A stretch of 64,000 bases of DNA from the NCBI RefSeq assembly GCF_001667735.1, contig NZ_LZJN01000163.1:34390-98389 (forward strand), written 5' to 3'. The translations under genes were made by a program, and so were the position numbers. Source of the DNA: Mycobacterium sp. E183. Lineage in GTDB: Bacteria; Actinomycetota; Actinomycetes; Mycobacteriales; Mycobacteriaceae. How positions within the stretch are numbered: the first letter of the stretch is position 1; every line of letters begins with the position of its first letter. The notes below the pieces were generated by a model that saw nothing but the letters and a program-made list of their open reading frames with translations, did no database searches and was not told the origin of the DNA. Positions 17,002 to 25,080 of this stretch are shown here, one piece after another.

Positions 17002-18591
17002 TCAGCGCGCGAAGTAGTTGGGCGCTTCGACGGTCATGGCGACGTCGTGCGGATGGCTTTCGCGCAGCCCGGCGGAGGTGATCCGGACGAACTGCGCCTG
17101 TTGCAGCGCCTCGATGGTGGGCGAGCCGGTGTAGCCCATCGCGGCGCGCAGGCCGCCGGTGAGCTGGTGGATCACCGAGGACAGCGGTCCGCGGAACGGC
17201 ACCCGGCCCTCGATTCCCTCAGGCACCAGCTTGTCCTCGCTCAACGCGTCGTCGGCGAAGTAGCGGTCCTTGGAGTACGACTTCCCCCCGCCGCGGCCCT
17301 GCATGGCGCCCAGCGACCCCATGCCGCGGTAGCTCTTGAACTGCTTGCCGTTGACGAAGATCAGCTCGCCGGGCGCTTCGGCCGTGCCGGCCAGCAGCGA
17401 GCCCAGCATCGCCGTCGAGGCGCCGGCCGCCAGGGCCTTGGCGATGTCGCCGGAGTACTGCAGCCCGCCGTCGGCGATCACCGGCACGCCCGCGGGCCCG
17501 CAGGCCGCGACCGCCTCCAGGATCGCCGTGATTTGTGGCGCGCCGACCCCGGCCACCACCCGGGTGGTGCAGATCGAGCCCGGCCCGACGCCGACCTTGA
17601 CCGCGTCGGCGCCCGCGTCGACCAGCGCCAGGGCCGCGGACCGGGTGGCGACGTTCCCGCCGATCACCTCGACCTTCTCGCCCACCTCCGCCTTGAGCTT
17701 GCCGACCATGTCGAGCACCAGCCGGTTGTGCGCGTGGGCGGTGTCCACGATCAGGACGTCGGCCCCGGCGTCGACCAGCATCATCGCGCGGACCCAGGCG
17801 TCGCCGCCGACGCCGACGGCGGCGCCGACCAGCAGCCGGCCGTCGCTGTCCTTGGTGGCCAGCGGGTGCTGCTCGGTCTTGACGAAGTCCTTGACGGTGA
17901 TCAGGCCGGTGAGCCGGCCGTGGCCGTCGACGACGGGCAGCTTCTCGATCTTGTTGCGGCGCAACAGGCCCAGCGCGGCGTCCGCGCTCACCCCCTCCTG
18001 GGCGGTGATCAGCGGTGCCTTGGTCATCACCTCGGCGACCTTGCGGGTCTGGTCGACCTCGAACCGCATGTCGCGGTTGGTGATGATGCCGACCAGCGCC
18101 CCGGTGTCATCGACCACCGGCAGACCCGAGATCCGGAACCGGGCGCACAGCGCGTCGACCTGCGCCAAGGTGTTGTCCGGGCGGCAGGTGACCGGGTCGG
18201 TGACCATGCCGGCCTCCGATCGTTTGACCATCTCGACCTGGCCGGCCTGCTCGGCGACGGGCAGGTTGCGGTGCAGCACGCCCATGCCGCCCGCCCGGGC
18301 CATCGCGATGGCCATCCGCGACTCGGTGACCGTGTCCATGGCCGAGCTGACCAGCGGAACCTTGAGCCTGATCTTCTTGGTGAGCTGGCTGGACGTGTCC
18401 GCCGTGGCGGGAACCACATCGGATGCGGCCGGCAGCAGCAAGACGTCGTCGAAGGTGAGCCCCAGCATCGCGACCTTGTGCGGGTTGTCACCCCCGGTGG
18501 GCACCGCGTCGTCGACCAGCCCGCCAACGCGCACGTAGGGGCTGCCGACGAGGTCGGAGCTGTCTTCCAGGTGGGACATGCCACGGGTCAT
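17002..18591 (-). CDS. guaB2: Inosine-5'-monophosphate dehydrogenase
   Basis: A 529-residue IMPDH, the same length as I recall for Rv3411c, oxidising IMP to XMP as the committed step to GMP. The catalytic loop is GPGSICTTRVVAGVGAP. The CBS pair occupies roughly residues 110-240 (VTDPVTCRPDNTLAQVDALC, VMTKAPLITAQEGVSADAAL), and the flap and C terminus (YRGMGSLGAMQGRGG) are intact. ATG 18591 is chosen because GGAGGG lies 8 bases upstream. It is divergent from the DUF5319 gene at 18754. Confidence 0.96.
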   Translation of the reverse strand: MTRGMSHLEDSSDLVGSPYVRVGGLVDDAVPTGGDNPHKVAMLGLTFDDVLLLPAASDVVPATADTSSQLTKKIRLKVPLVSSAMDTVTESRMAIAMARAGGMGVLHRNLPVAEQAGQVEMVKRSEAGMVTDPVTCRPDNTLAQVDALCARFRISGLPVVDDTGALVGIITNRDMRFEVDQTRKVAEVMTKAPLITAQEGVSADAALGLLRRNKIEKLPVVDGHGRLTGLITVKDFVKTEQHPLATKDSDGRLLVGAAVGVGGDAWVRAMMLVDAGADVLIVDTAHAHNRLVLDMVGKLKAEVGEKVEVIGGNVATRSAALALVDAGADAVKVGVGPGSICTTRVVAGVGAPQITAILEAVAACGPAGVPVIADGGLQYSGDIAKALAAGASTAMLGSLLAGTAEAPGELIFVNGKQFKSYRGMGSLGAMQGRGGGKSYSKDRYFADDALSEDKLVPEGIEGRVPFRGPLSSVIHQLTGGLRAAMGYTGSPTIEALQQAQFVRITSAGLRESHPHDVAMTVEAPNYFAR

Positions 18592-18740
18592 CGGCGGGGC
18601 CCTCCATACGATGCGGCGTGAGAACACCATCCTATCGGCACGCGCGCCCCTCGAGCCGCTGGCCGGGGCGCGCCGCGGGCGGCAAACGGTGCGGAAACGA
18701 CGGGCGGCTTCCCTGCTGGCGTTATCCCGGCCGGGCTGCG

Positions 18741-18746
18741 TAGGCT
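18741..18746 (+). promoter_or_regulatory. Putative -10 of a leaderless transcript
   Basis: TAGGCT fits TANNNT and ends 7 bases before the GTG at 18754. There is no Shine-Dalgarno sequence, which points to leaderless translation. Confidence 0.5.
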
Positions 18747-18753
18747 AGTGTGC

Positions 18754-19164
18754 GTGCGCGATCACCTCCCACCGGGTTTGCCACCCGATCCTTTCGCCGA
18801 CGACCCCTGCGATCCGTCGGCTGCGCTGGAAGCCGTAGAGCCGGGGCAACCGCTGGACGCCCAAGAGCGGATGGCGGTCGAGGCGGACCTGGCCGACCTG
18901 GCGGTTTATGAGGCCCTGTTGGCGCACAAGGGCATTCGCGGGCTGGTGGTGTGCTGCGACGAATGCCAGCAGGATCACTATCACGACTGGGACATGCTGC
19001 GGGCGAACCTGTTGCAGCTGCTGATCGACGGCACCGTACGCCCGCACGAGCCGGCCTACGACCCGGAACCGGATGCCTACGTCACGTGGGATTACTGCCG
19101 GGGATACGCCGACGCGTCACTGAACGAGGCCACCTCTTCCGACGCCGACGGATACCGCCGCTAG
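18754..19164 (+). CDS. DUF5319-family protein, Rv3412-like
   Basis: A 136-residue acidic protein nearly unchanged from what I recall for Rv3412. It has HKGIRGLVVCCDECQQDHYH, a Cys-Cys-x-x-Cys plus histidine cluster that could bind metal, and the acidic tail YDPEPDAYVTWDYCRGYADA. GTG 18754 fits the homologue start and has a -10 box 7 bases upstream. It overlaps the convergent rsdA by 4 bp. Function unknown. Confidence 0.85.
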   Translation: MRDHLPPGLPPDPFADDPCDPSAALEAVEPGQPLDAQERMAVEADLADLAVYEALLAHKGIRGLVVCCDECQQDHYHDWDMLRANLLQLLIDGTVRPHEPAYDPEPDAYVTWDYCRGYADASLNEATSSDADGYRR

Positions 19165-19919
19165 GGATTGTCCGGCGTGACCGCCGACGGCGCGGCCGTC
19201 TGGCCGTGATGCCGGTGCTTGCTCCATGACTGACTCGGCGACGGCGTGACCGACGGACCGGGGGAAGCGTCCGAGGGCGCCGGCGCCGCCGTCGGGACCG
19301 GGGTGGTCGGGGTCGACCACGCCGACGGGGTGTTCGCCGGCAGCGTCGCATTCGGGTTCCGCGATTGCACCTTGGCGTTCAACAGGTTCAGCTGATTCGT
19401 CAGCTCCTGTTTGCTGGCCGGGTCTTCGATCGACTGGACCAAGCTGCTCACCTCGGTCAGCTGATTGCGGGCCTGGTCCCACTCACCCCGGTCGATCGAC
19501 TCCTGCACCTTGGCCAGATCGGCCCGGGCGGACAGCAAGGCCTGATGCTTCTCGTTGACGCGCGGCTGGTCGAAGAACATCGCGTGCAGCCCGTAGAGCG
19601 TCGTGCCGGGGCGGGCCTCGACCACCATGGCGCCGAAGCCGCTCATCACCAACAGCGCCGCGGCGACCGACCCGATCGTCGCGAGGCCCCGACGGCTGCG
19701 GCGGCGCTCGGCCAATCCGGCGCGCAGGGCGCCGACGGCCTCCTCGGCCGACACCAGCGCGCTGGCCGGTGGCCAGCGCAGGTTGTCGCGCCAGTCCTCC
19801 AGCAGGGTGGCCATCGCGTCGGTGTCGGGATCGCCGACGTGCACCGGCCGCCGCTCGGCGAGCGCGTCGAGAAGCAGATCGGTGCGGGCGAATTCGTCCA
19901 GGGATTCAGGCACAGTCAC
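19161..19919 (-). CDS. rsdA: Anti-sigma-D factor
   Basis: A 252-residue membrane anti-sigma factor matching Rv3413c in position and layout. The cytoplasmic N-terminal part (ESLDEFARTDLLLDALAERR) would bind SigD. One transmembrane helix lies near residues 80-102 (GLATIGSVAAALLVMSGFGA). The extracytoplasmic part has a helical segment rich in EKHQALLSARADLAKVQES and a Pro/Ser/Thr tail. The start overlaps the sigD 3' end by 14 bp, so the two are translationally coupled. In M. tuberculosis RsdA is degraded by the Clp system to release SigD. Confidence 0.88.
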   Translation of the reverse strand: MTVPESLDEFARTDLLLDALAERRPVHVGDPDTDAMATLLEDWRDNLRWPPASALVSAEEAVGALRAGLAERRRSRRGLATIGSVAAALLVMSGFGAMVVEARPGTTLYGLHAMFFDQPRVNEKHQALLSARADLAKVQESIDRGEWDQARNQLTEVSSLVQSIEDPASKQELTNQLNLLNAKVQSRNPNATLPANTPSAWSTPTTPVPTAAPAPSDASPGPSVTPSPSQSWSKHRHHGQTAAPSAVTPDNP

Positions 19920-20481
19920 CTGCCGCGATCATCTCGGATTTGAGGCGGGACAGCGCGCGGTGCTGGGCCACCCGGACGGCTCCGGTGGTGCTGCCCACGG
20001 CGGACGCGGTCTCCTCGGCGGACAGGCCGACGACGACGCGCAGGATCAGGATCTCGCGCTGCTTGGCGGGCAGGATCTCGAGCAGTTCGCTCATCCGGCT
20101 GACCGAATCGGCTTCGATGGCCCGCTGTTCCGGGCCGGCATCCGAAGACCAGCGCTCGGGGATCACTTCGGTGGGGTAGGACAGATCGCGGCCGGCGGCG
20201 CGATGGGCGTCGGCGACCTTGTGGGCCGCGATGCCGTAGAGGAAAGCGAGAAAGGGGCGTCCCCGATCCCGGTAACGCGGCAGCGCCGTGATAGTCGCCA
20301 AGCACACCTCCTGTGCCACGTCATCCGCTGACAGGCCGCCCCGCTCGACTGTCCCGACCCGCGCGCGGCAATAGCGCACGACAATCGGACGGATGGTCTC
20401 CAGCACCTCCCGTAGTGCGTTACTGTCCCCCGCCACGGCCTTGGCAACCACAGCGTCGAGACGATCCCCTTGAATTGTCAT
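19906..20481 (-). CDS. sigD: ECF RNA polymerase sigma factor SigD
   Basis: A 191-residue ECF sigma factor. Region 2 has ADDVAQEVCLATITALPRYR and FLAFLYGIAAHKVADAHR. Region 4 carries LLEILPAKQREILILRVVVG and the recognition-helix area STTGAVRVAQHRALSRLK. ATG 20481 (MTIQGD) is chosen; in-frame starts exist up to 20499. It is followed by the overlapping anti-sigma gene rsdA, the usual autoregulatory arrangement. Confidence 0.92.
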   Translation of the reverse strand: MTIQGDRLDAVVAKAVAGDSNALREVLETIRPIVVRYCRARVGTVERGGLSADDVAQEVCLATITALPRYRDRGRPFLAFLYGIAAHKVADAHRAAGRDLSYPTEVIPERWSSDAGPEQRAIEADSVSRMSELLEILPAKQREILILRVVVGLSAEETASAVGSTTGAVRVAQHRALSRLKSEMIAAGDCA

Positions 20482-20571
20482 CGACGGCGGTATCTCCAAC
20501 GTTACGAACCGGACACATCGCGGGCTAACCGGGCTAACTAACGAACTGACAATAACGGGCGCAAGGCCATT

Positions 20572-21393
20572 TCAAGCGGAACGCCACGTCGCACCGGCGC
20601 GCCGCACGTGGCCTGCGGAGACATCACGAATTTCCCGCAGCTGTTGTGTCGAAAAGGTGACGCTTCCGAGATCAATCAGCAAGCACGCCAACGCCCACCG
20701 CAGCGGGACCAGCCCGAGCGCCCCGGTCGCGTCGAGCGCGCCCTCGGCCACCGCTCGGGCCCGCTCGACGGCCCCGGCGCTGCAGAGGGCGGCCGCCAGC
20801 ACGACTTGGCTCTTCACCGCGTGCCGCGCGGACGCCACGGCCATGGCGCCGGCCAGGTCCACCGCTTCGTTCGCATGGCGGACGGCCGTTTCGCCATCGC
20901 CCTGAGCCATCGCCAGCTCGGCGCACACCCACCGTCGCCGTATCGGCAGCCGGTCGGGTATCGGTCCGGCGCCGCCCAGCACGGAATCCGCGCGCCGCAA
21001 CAACGTCGCGGCGGCCGGGAAGCGGCCGACGCCCAGCGCGTCGGCCGCCAATCCGATGAGGGCGTCGCCGCACGCCTCGGGGTCCCCACCCGCCAGCGCC
21101 AGGGCGCGACCGTCCCAGCCCCGCGCCAGATCGTGCCAACCGAGTTGGCGCAGAAAGGATCCCTGCGTGCTGTGGGCCAGCGAGACCAGCCGCCCGGCGG
21201 GGGCGCTCCGCCGCAGCTCCGCCAGATCGCGGTAGGCGTTGCCGTAGCGGCCCTGTCCGCCGGCGGCGACGGCGCGCAGCCACAGATCGTCGGGGGTGAC
21301 CGCCGTCGGCAGCGGCCACGTGCCGGGCCGGTCGCCGAAGGCGGCGGCCGCCAACGCCCGGCCAATCACGAAAGTGTGACGAGTTTCAATCAC
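20572..21393 (-). CDS. Conserved TPR-like protein, Rv3415c-like
   Basis: A 273-residue alanine-rich helical protein with repeated amphipathic helix pairs resembling tetratricopeptide repeats (WLRAVAAGGQGRYGNAYRDL, LAADALGVGRFPAAATLLRR, AVRHANEAVDLAGAMAVA). It starts with GTG. It sits between sigD and the divergent whiB3, as in M. tuberculosis. No catalytic motif is visible and the function is unknown. Confidence 0.8.
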   Translation of the reverse strand: MIETRHTFVIGRALAAAAFGDRPGTWPLPTAVTPDDLWLRAVAAGGQGRYGNAYRDLAELRRSAPAGRLVSLAHSTQGSFLRQLGWHDLARGWDGRALALAGGDPEACGDALIGLAADALGVGRFPAAATLLRRADSVLGGAGPIPDRLPIRRRWVCAELAMAQGDGETAVRHANEAVDLAGAMAVASARHAVKSQVVLAAALCSAGAVERARAVAEGALDATGALGLVPLRWALACLLIDLGSVTFSTQQLREIRDVSAGHVRRAGATWRSA

Positions 21394-21747
21394 GGCGATG
21401 GTAGTAAACAGTTTGTGCTGTTCGCGTTACCGAACTGTTAATCACAACGGGCCCTGTACTAATCGCGGCCGACCCTCCCCTGCCCCGTGAACTGGGAAAT
21501 CTCGATTCGGTCAAGTGCCTGGTAGCACGGAGCGTGTTTCGCCAATGGTTGACGTATGAACGCGACGTTAATTCTTTTATAACCATTACATACTTTGCCG
21601 GGCTAAGTGGCTATTGACGCAAATTCGCCGTCACCCCTAACGTCTACGCATGACGGGTAGTCATCGGTGACGCCGCTTCATTTCAGTTGCACAATCGCTT
21701 CGCGAACCTGACCTTACTGGGCGTGCCGTGCAGAGAGGGAGACACCA
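21394..21747. promoter_or_regulatory. whiB3 upstream region (354 bp, no gene)
   Basis: An AT-richer divergent intergenic region between the Rv3415c-like gene and whiB3. It contains at least one clear forward promoter (21614-21643) and a second TTGACG near 21549. The resulting whiB3 leader would be about 100 nt. I see no credible coding sequence in it. Confidence 0.7.
21614..21643 (+). promoter_or_regulatory. whiB3 promoter (SigA-like)
   Basis: TTGACG (21614-21619) and TAACGT (21638-21643) are separated by 18 bases, a good housekeeping promoter. The predicted transcription start near 21650 gives a leader of about 98 nt, ending with GGGAG 5 bases before the whiB3 ATG. Confidence 0.65.
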
Positions 21748-22056
21748 ATGCCACAGCCGGAGCAGCTACCTGGACCCAACGCCGACATCTGGAACTGGCA
21801 ACTGCAGGGCTTGTGCCGCGGCGTTGACTCGTCGATGTTCTTCCATCCCGACGGTGAGCGCGGCCGCGCCCGCATGCAGCGCGAGCAGCGCGCGAAAGAG
21901 ATGTGCCGCCAGTGCCCGGTCATCCAGGAGTGCCGTTCGCACGCCCTGGAAGTTGGTGAGCCGTACGGGGTTTGGGGTGGCCTCTCGGAATCCGAGCGCG
22001 ACCTGCTGCTGAAGGGCGACATCGGCCGCACGCGCGGCATTCGCCGCTCGGCCTAG
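21748..22056 (+). CDS. whiB3: WhiB3, iron-sulfur redox-sensing regulator
   Basis: A 102-residue WhiB protein. The four cluster cysteines are Cys23, Cys53, Cys56 and Cys62 (MCRQCPVIQEC), followed by the turn motif GVWGGLSESER and a basic C terminus RTRGIRRSA for DNA contact. WhiB3 senses NO, oxygen and redox state through a 4Fe-4S cluster and controls lipid and redox metabolism, working with the housekeeping sigma factor. GGGAG precedes the ATG. In M. tuberculosis groEL1 follows directly; here about 7.5 kb intervenes. Confidence 0.95.
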   Translation: MPQPEQLPGPNADIWNWQLQGLCRGVDSSMFFHPDGERGRARMQREQRAKEMCRQCPVIQECRSHALEVGEPYGVWGGLSESERDLLLKGDIGRTRGIRRSA

Positions 22057-22071
22057 GCGCGCACACCTCGG

Positions 22072-22203
22072 TTGAACGAATCGCCGTCGCGGCTGCTCGA
22101 CGCGCTGGGCGACCGAATGGTCGAGCGCATCGGCCGATTGCGGCAGTCCACCATCAACAAGCTTCGCGTCCGCGGCCGGGCCGCCTTGCTGAGTTCGCTG
22201 TAG
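22072..22203 (+). other. Possible small ORF or gene remnant (43 aa)
   Basis: A short frame starting at TTG encodes a basic amphipathic helix (LLDALGDRMVERIGRLRQST then INKLRVRGRAALLSSL) and ends at TAG 22201. No Shine-Dalgarno sequence precedes it. It could be a remnant left where the accessory block joins whiB3, or chance. Confidence 0.25.
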
Positions 22204-22240
22204 TCGTTTCAACCGCGACCAATTGGGGTAGGCCCGGCCC

Positions 22241-22987
22241 ATGAACAAGGGCGTATCCCTCGCGGCCGTGGCGCTCGCCGCGACCATCGCACCATTGGCA
22301 GCATGCGCAAACCAGCAGGGTGGCCAGTCCGGCACGTCGACGTCCTCCAGCGCGCCTCCGGGCACGGAGCGGATGACCACGCAGCTCAAGAGCACCGACG
22401 GAAACCAGGTCGGCACCGCCACCATCGATTTCGCGAACGGGTACGCGACGGTGACCGTGGAGGCCGGACCCAACCAGGTGCTGAGCCCGGGTTTCCACGC
22501 GCTGATGATCCACGCGGTCGGCAAATGCGAGGGGGACTTCGAGTCCGCGGGACCGGTTTACCAGGCGCAGGGGCACACGGGTTTCCCCGCCAGCGGTGAC
22601 CTGACCGCCTTGCAGGTGCGCAACGACGGCTCGGCGAAACTCACCACCACCACCAGCTTGCTCACGGCCTCGGACCTGAGAAACAGCTCGGGCACCGCGC
22701 TGATCGTGCACCAGAACGCCGACAACCTGAGCGGGGCTTCGACCGGTGAGTCGGGCAAGCGGGTGGCCTGCGGGGTGCTCGCCGCGGCGTCCGCGACGAC
22801 GACGTCGTCCACCTCGACGACGACCTCCGTCACGACGATCACGACTACTACCGAAGTGCCGCCGCCGTCGACCAGCACCAGCACCAGCACCAGCACCGTC
22901 ACCGTCACCAGCAGCCCGAGCTACACGTCGACACTGCCGACCACGACCGTGACGACGCCGCCCAGCCTTCCGCCCGGAACCCGCTGA
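22241..22987 (+). CDS. SodC-like lipoprotein with altered metal ligands
   Basis: A 248-residue lipoprotein with lipobox LAAC (Cys22). Residues about 48-180 align by eye with mycobacterial Cu superoxide dismutase: LSPGFHALMIHAVGKCEGDF, QGHTGFPASGDLTALQVRND, IVHQNADN, GKRVACGVL, with the disulfide cysteines at 96 and 177. The first copper ligand of the His-x-His pair is Met89, and the bridging-His region reads SAGPVYQAQ without histidine. His91, His112, Asp120 and His157 remain. The C-terminal 65 residues are a Thr/Ser/Pro tail that may be O-mannosylated. Superoxide dismutase activity is doubtful. Confidence 0.75.
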   Translation: MNKGVSLAAVALAATIAPLAACANQQGGQSGTSTSSSAPPGTERMTTQLKSTDGNQVGTATIDFANGYATVTVEAGPNQVLSPGFHALMIHAVGKCEGDFESAGPVYQAQGHTGFPASGDLTALQVRNDGSAKLTTTTSLLTASDLRNSSGTALIVHQNADNLSGASTGESGKRVACGVLAAASATTTSSTSTTTSVTTITTTTEVPPPSTSTSTSTSTVTVTSSPSYTSTLPTTTVTTPPSLPPGTR

Positions 22988-23121
22988 CCCGGCACCGGCG
23001 CGGTCACGAGCCGCCACGACACATAAATCTCTGCGACGACACGCCGAGAACGCCCGCAGCCGTTTATGTCTCGCGAGGCAAGCAGATCGCGATAACGGCA
23101 CACGCGCAGCTCCCGGGCCCC

Positions 23122-23127
23122 TAGTGT
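23122..23127 (+). promoter_or_regulatory. Putative -10 of a leaderless transcript
   Basis: TAGTGT ends 6 bases before the ATG at 23134, with no ribosome-binding site between. This suggests the membrane isomerase-like gene is leaderless. Confidence 0.45.
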
Positions 23128-23133
23128 GCTGAC

Positions 23134-23541
23134 ATGCAGACGGTGCTGTTCACGCTCGGGCTGGTCCTGTTCTTGATCGGCCTGCTGACCGGGTTCGCGG
23201 TCGCGGCGCTGAAGAATCCGCGTATGGCGCTGTCGAGCCACCTCGAGGCCGTCCTCAACGGCATGTTCCTCGTGCTGATCGGTCTGCTCTGGCCGCACCT
23301 GCACCTGCCCCACGCCTGGGGGGTTACGGCCGTCGCGCTGATCGTGTATGCCGCCTACGCGAACTGGCTCGCGACCCTGCTCGCGGCGGCGTGGGGCGCG
23401 GGCCGCAGGCTCGCGCCGATCGCGGCGGCCGACCACGAGGCCTCGGCGGCCAAGGAGTGGGTGGTCAGCTTCCTGTTGTTGTCTCTGGCCGTGGCCGTCA
23501 TCGCGGGCGTGATCATCGTCATCGTCGGGCTTCAAACGTGA
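23134..23541 (+). CDS. Membrane isomerase of the styrene oxide isomerase / hydroxylaminobenzene mutase family
   Basis: A 135-residue four-helix membrane protein: TM1 2-26, TM2 38-53, TM3 64-86, TM4 108-132. The conserved segment LKNPRMALSSHLEAVLNGMF with His36 and Asn42, the later YAAYANWLATLLAAAWGAG, and the overall size match the hydroxylaminobenzene mutase/styrene oxide isomerase group, whose members bind heme through a conserved histidine. These enzymes rearrange epoxides to aldehydes or aryl hydroxylamines to aminophenols. Recognition is by remembered pattern. A nitroreductase operon 5 kb away would fit the second activity. Confidence 0.65.
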   Translation: MQTVLFTLGLVLFLIGLLTGFAVAALKNPRMALSSHLEAVLNGMFLVLIGLLWPHLHLPHAWGVTAVALIVYAAYANWLATLLAAAWGAGRRLAPIAAADHEASAAKEWVVSFLLLSLAVAVIAGVIIVIVGLQT

Positions 23542-23577
23542 ACGACGAAGGGCGCGAGCGCTTGTCGGTGCGACGTT

Positions 23578-23970
23578 TCAACTGATCTGTGTGATCAGCG
23601 CGGCCATGTCGACGAGGTCCCACACCTCCGCGAACTTGCCCTCCTCGACGCGGTAGAGGGTGAATTCGGAAATGCTCACCCGCCGACCGGTCGCCTCGAT
23701 TCCCTGGAACGTTCCCCGGTGGGTGCCGGTGACCTCGAAGTGCACCACGATGTTCTCCTCGTCGACGACGATGTGCCTCATCTCCCAGTGCCAGTCGGGG
23801 AACGCGGAGATCACGGGCGCGAATTGGTCGGTAACCGAGGCCGGATCCATGGGGACGCCGTTGACCTTGATGGTGGGCGTGTAGAACGAGGCCATCGAAT
23901 CGAAATCGTGCTCGTTGCAGTGTTCGAGATAGGACTTGTACAGGGATCGGTAGTCGTCAGGCTGCGTCAC
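23578..23970 (-). CDS. SnoaL-like/NTF2-fold protein
   Basis: A protein of about 130 residues with the SnoaL-like polyketide cyclase/NTF2 pattern: an N-terminal helix pair (YRSLYKSYLEHCNEHDFDSM), then strands FTLYRVEEGKFAEVWDLVDM. GTG 23985 is an alternative start five codons earlier. Such proteins range from cyclases and isomerases to inactive binding proteins. It is monocistronic by position, and no substrate can be named. Confidence 0.75.
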   Translation of the reverse strand: MTQPDDYRSLYKSYLEHCNEHDFDSMASFYTPTIKVNGVPMDPASVTDQFAPVISAFPDWHWEMRHIVVDEENIVVHFEVTGTHRGTFQGIEATGRRVSISEFTLYRVEEGKFAEVWDLVDMAALITQIS

Positions 23971-24025
23971 CGCACCATGATCCACTGCCGGCCGGTTCGG
24001 TGTACAGCCAGAACGCGCTCACCGA

Positions 24026-24748
24026 TTACCGGTGGGCGAACTCGGCGAGCTTCGCATCGACCGCCGCGGCATCCGGTTCCGCGTACATCTTCGGATCGCG
24101 CTTTTTGACCCACAGCAGGAACGGGCAGCTGGCCGCGGGACCGTCCACCGGTCCCAGTTGTTCGATGTGCTTGCCGGTCCTGGCTTCGCGAAGCTCGATG
24201 TCGTACTGCACGGCGTAGTAATCGACGGTCACGTGTTCGCCTGCGTCGGTCTGGAAATTGCAGGTGAGTGCCTTCACCTCGGTTCCGGGTTTACGGGTAA
24301 GGCAGGCAACAACATTCGCCGACTGGAAGTCATCGGGGCTGACGTGGTAATCGGCACGGGGATCGAGCGCAAGTTGGCTCCAATGATCGGATGTCACTTG
24401 GCTCATCGGGTTCGGCCGCTCGTCCGGACCGAACGCCACGATCTTGTACGGCTTCCCGTACGTGGCGGCGTTGCTGATTGACCCGCGATCGCACACCACA
24501 TCGAAGGCCGAGAGGGTCGTGGCTTTCTTGATTCCGCCGCGCCCGTCGAGACCGTCGCGGGCCACGTCGCGGATCACGAAAAAACCGACCACCGCCGCCG
24601 GTATGAGAACGACGAGCGCGGCGACCGTAAGCACAACGATCAGCACGACATTGGTCTTGCGCGGCGGGGGCGCCGGCGGCGGGTACGGCGGAGGCCATTG
24701 CCTGGGGTACTGCGGTGGTTGCGGTGGCCACTGCTGCGGATAACTCAC
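24026..24748 (-). CDS. Proline-rich single-pass membrane protein, unknown function
   Basis: A 240-residue protein. Residues 1-35 are a Pro/Gln/Tyr-rich cytoplasmic stretch (YPQQWPPQPPQYPRQWPP). One transmembrane helix lies at about 34-59 (VVLIVVLTVAALVVLIPAAV). The extracytoplasmic domain has four cysteines (DVVCDRGS, VVACLTRKP, LTCNFQTD, ASCPFLLWV). GTG 24748 is chosen because a G-run lies 7 bases upstream; GTG 24754 and 24763 are alternatives. The layout is common among mycobacterial secreted-domain proteins and I do not recognise a family. Confidence 0.7.
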   Translation of the reverse strand: MSYPQQWPPQPPQYPRQWPPPYPPPAPPPRKTNVVLIVVLTVAALVVLIPAAVVGFFVIRDVARDGLDGRGGIKKATTLSAFDVVCDRGSISNAATYGKPYKIVAFGPDERPNPMSQVTSDHWSQLALDPRADYHVSPDDFQSANVVACLTRKPGTEVKALTCNFQTDAGEHVTVDYYAVQYDIELREARTGKHIEQLGPVDGPAASCPFLLWVKKRDPKMYAEPDAAAVDAKLAEFAHR

Positions 24749-25076
24749 GCTCACGCCCCCCACGTCATGGTGCGGTCAGCTTAGCAATCGGCACGATCGG
24801 GCACAGCTTGCCCACGACCGCCGCGACCGAAGGCACGCCGCGCGGGGCGGCCGTAGCGAAGAGTGGCTTCGAATTCGCCGGAAACGAGATATCAAAACGT
24901 GAAGCAGTACTACGGTTCAGGTCGGGGCCTGAAGCCAGCCGCAGCTTTGATTCTGGTGGTGAAGACATGTCATCGACAATGCCTACTCAGCGCGATGAAC
25001 GGAATACGGTCGCATTTCACACGGCTGATGAGTATCGCGAAGGACGCGCCGGCGTCGAAGTGAGAAGACGCTCACA
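24749..25076. other. Intergenic region between divergent genes (328 bp)
   Basis: The region between the Pro-rich membrane protein and the secreted protein at 25077 is less GC-rich than its surroundings. It holds a hairpin TTCAGG-TCGGGG-CCTGAA near 24914-24931 and a possible small ORF at 24967-25080 (listed separately). No clear promoter stands out. Confidence 0.5.
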
Positions 25077-25080
25077 ATGA
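24967..25080 (+). CDS. Possible small upstream ORF (37 aa)
   Basis: An ATG-initiated frame encodes a hydrophilic peptide (MSSTMPTQRDERNTVAFHTA, then DEYREGRAGVEVRRRSQ). Its stop overlaps the next start as ATGA, the usual coupling arrangement. The ribosome-binding site is weak (GGTGGTGAAG). It may be a real small protein, a leader peptide or chance. Confidence 0.3.
   Translation: MSSTMPTQRDERNTVAFHTADEYREGRAGVEVRRRSQ

Noticed and set aside
20482..20510. GTAACG-type SigD -35 near sigD, with CGAT downstream
   Set aside because: The CGAT would overlap the sigD start codon, so transcription would begin inside the gene. The match is also explained by upstream codons conserved with M. tuberculosis.
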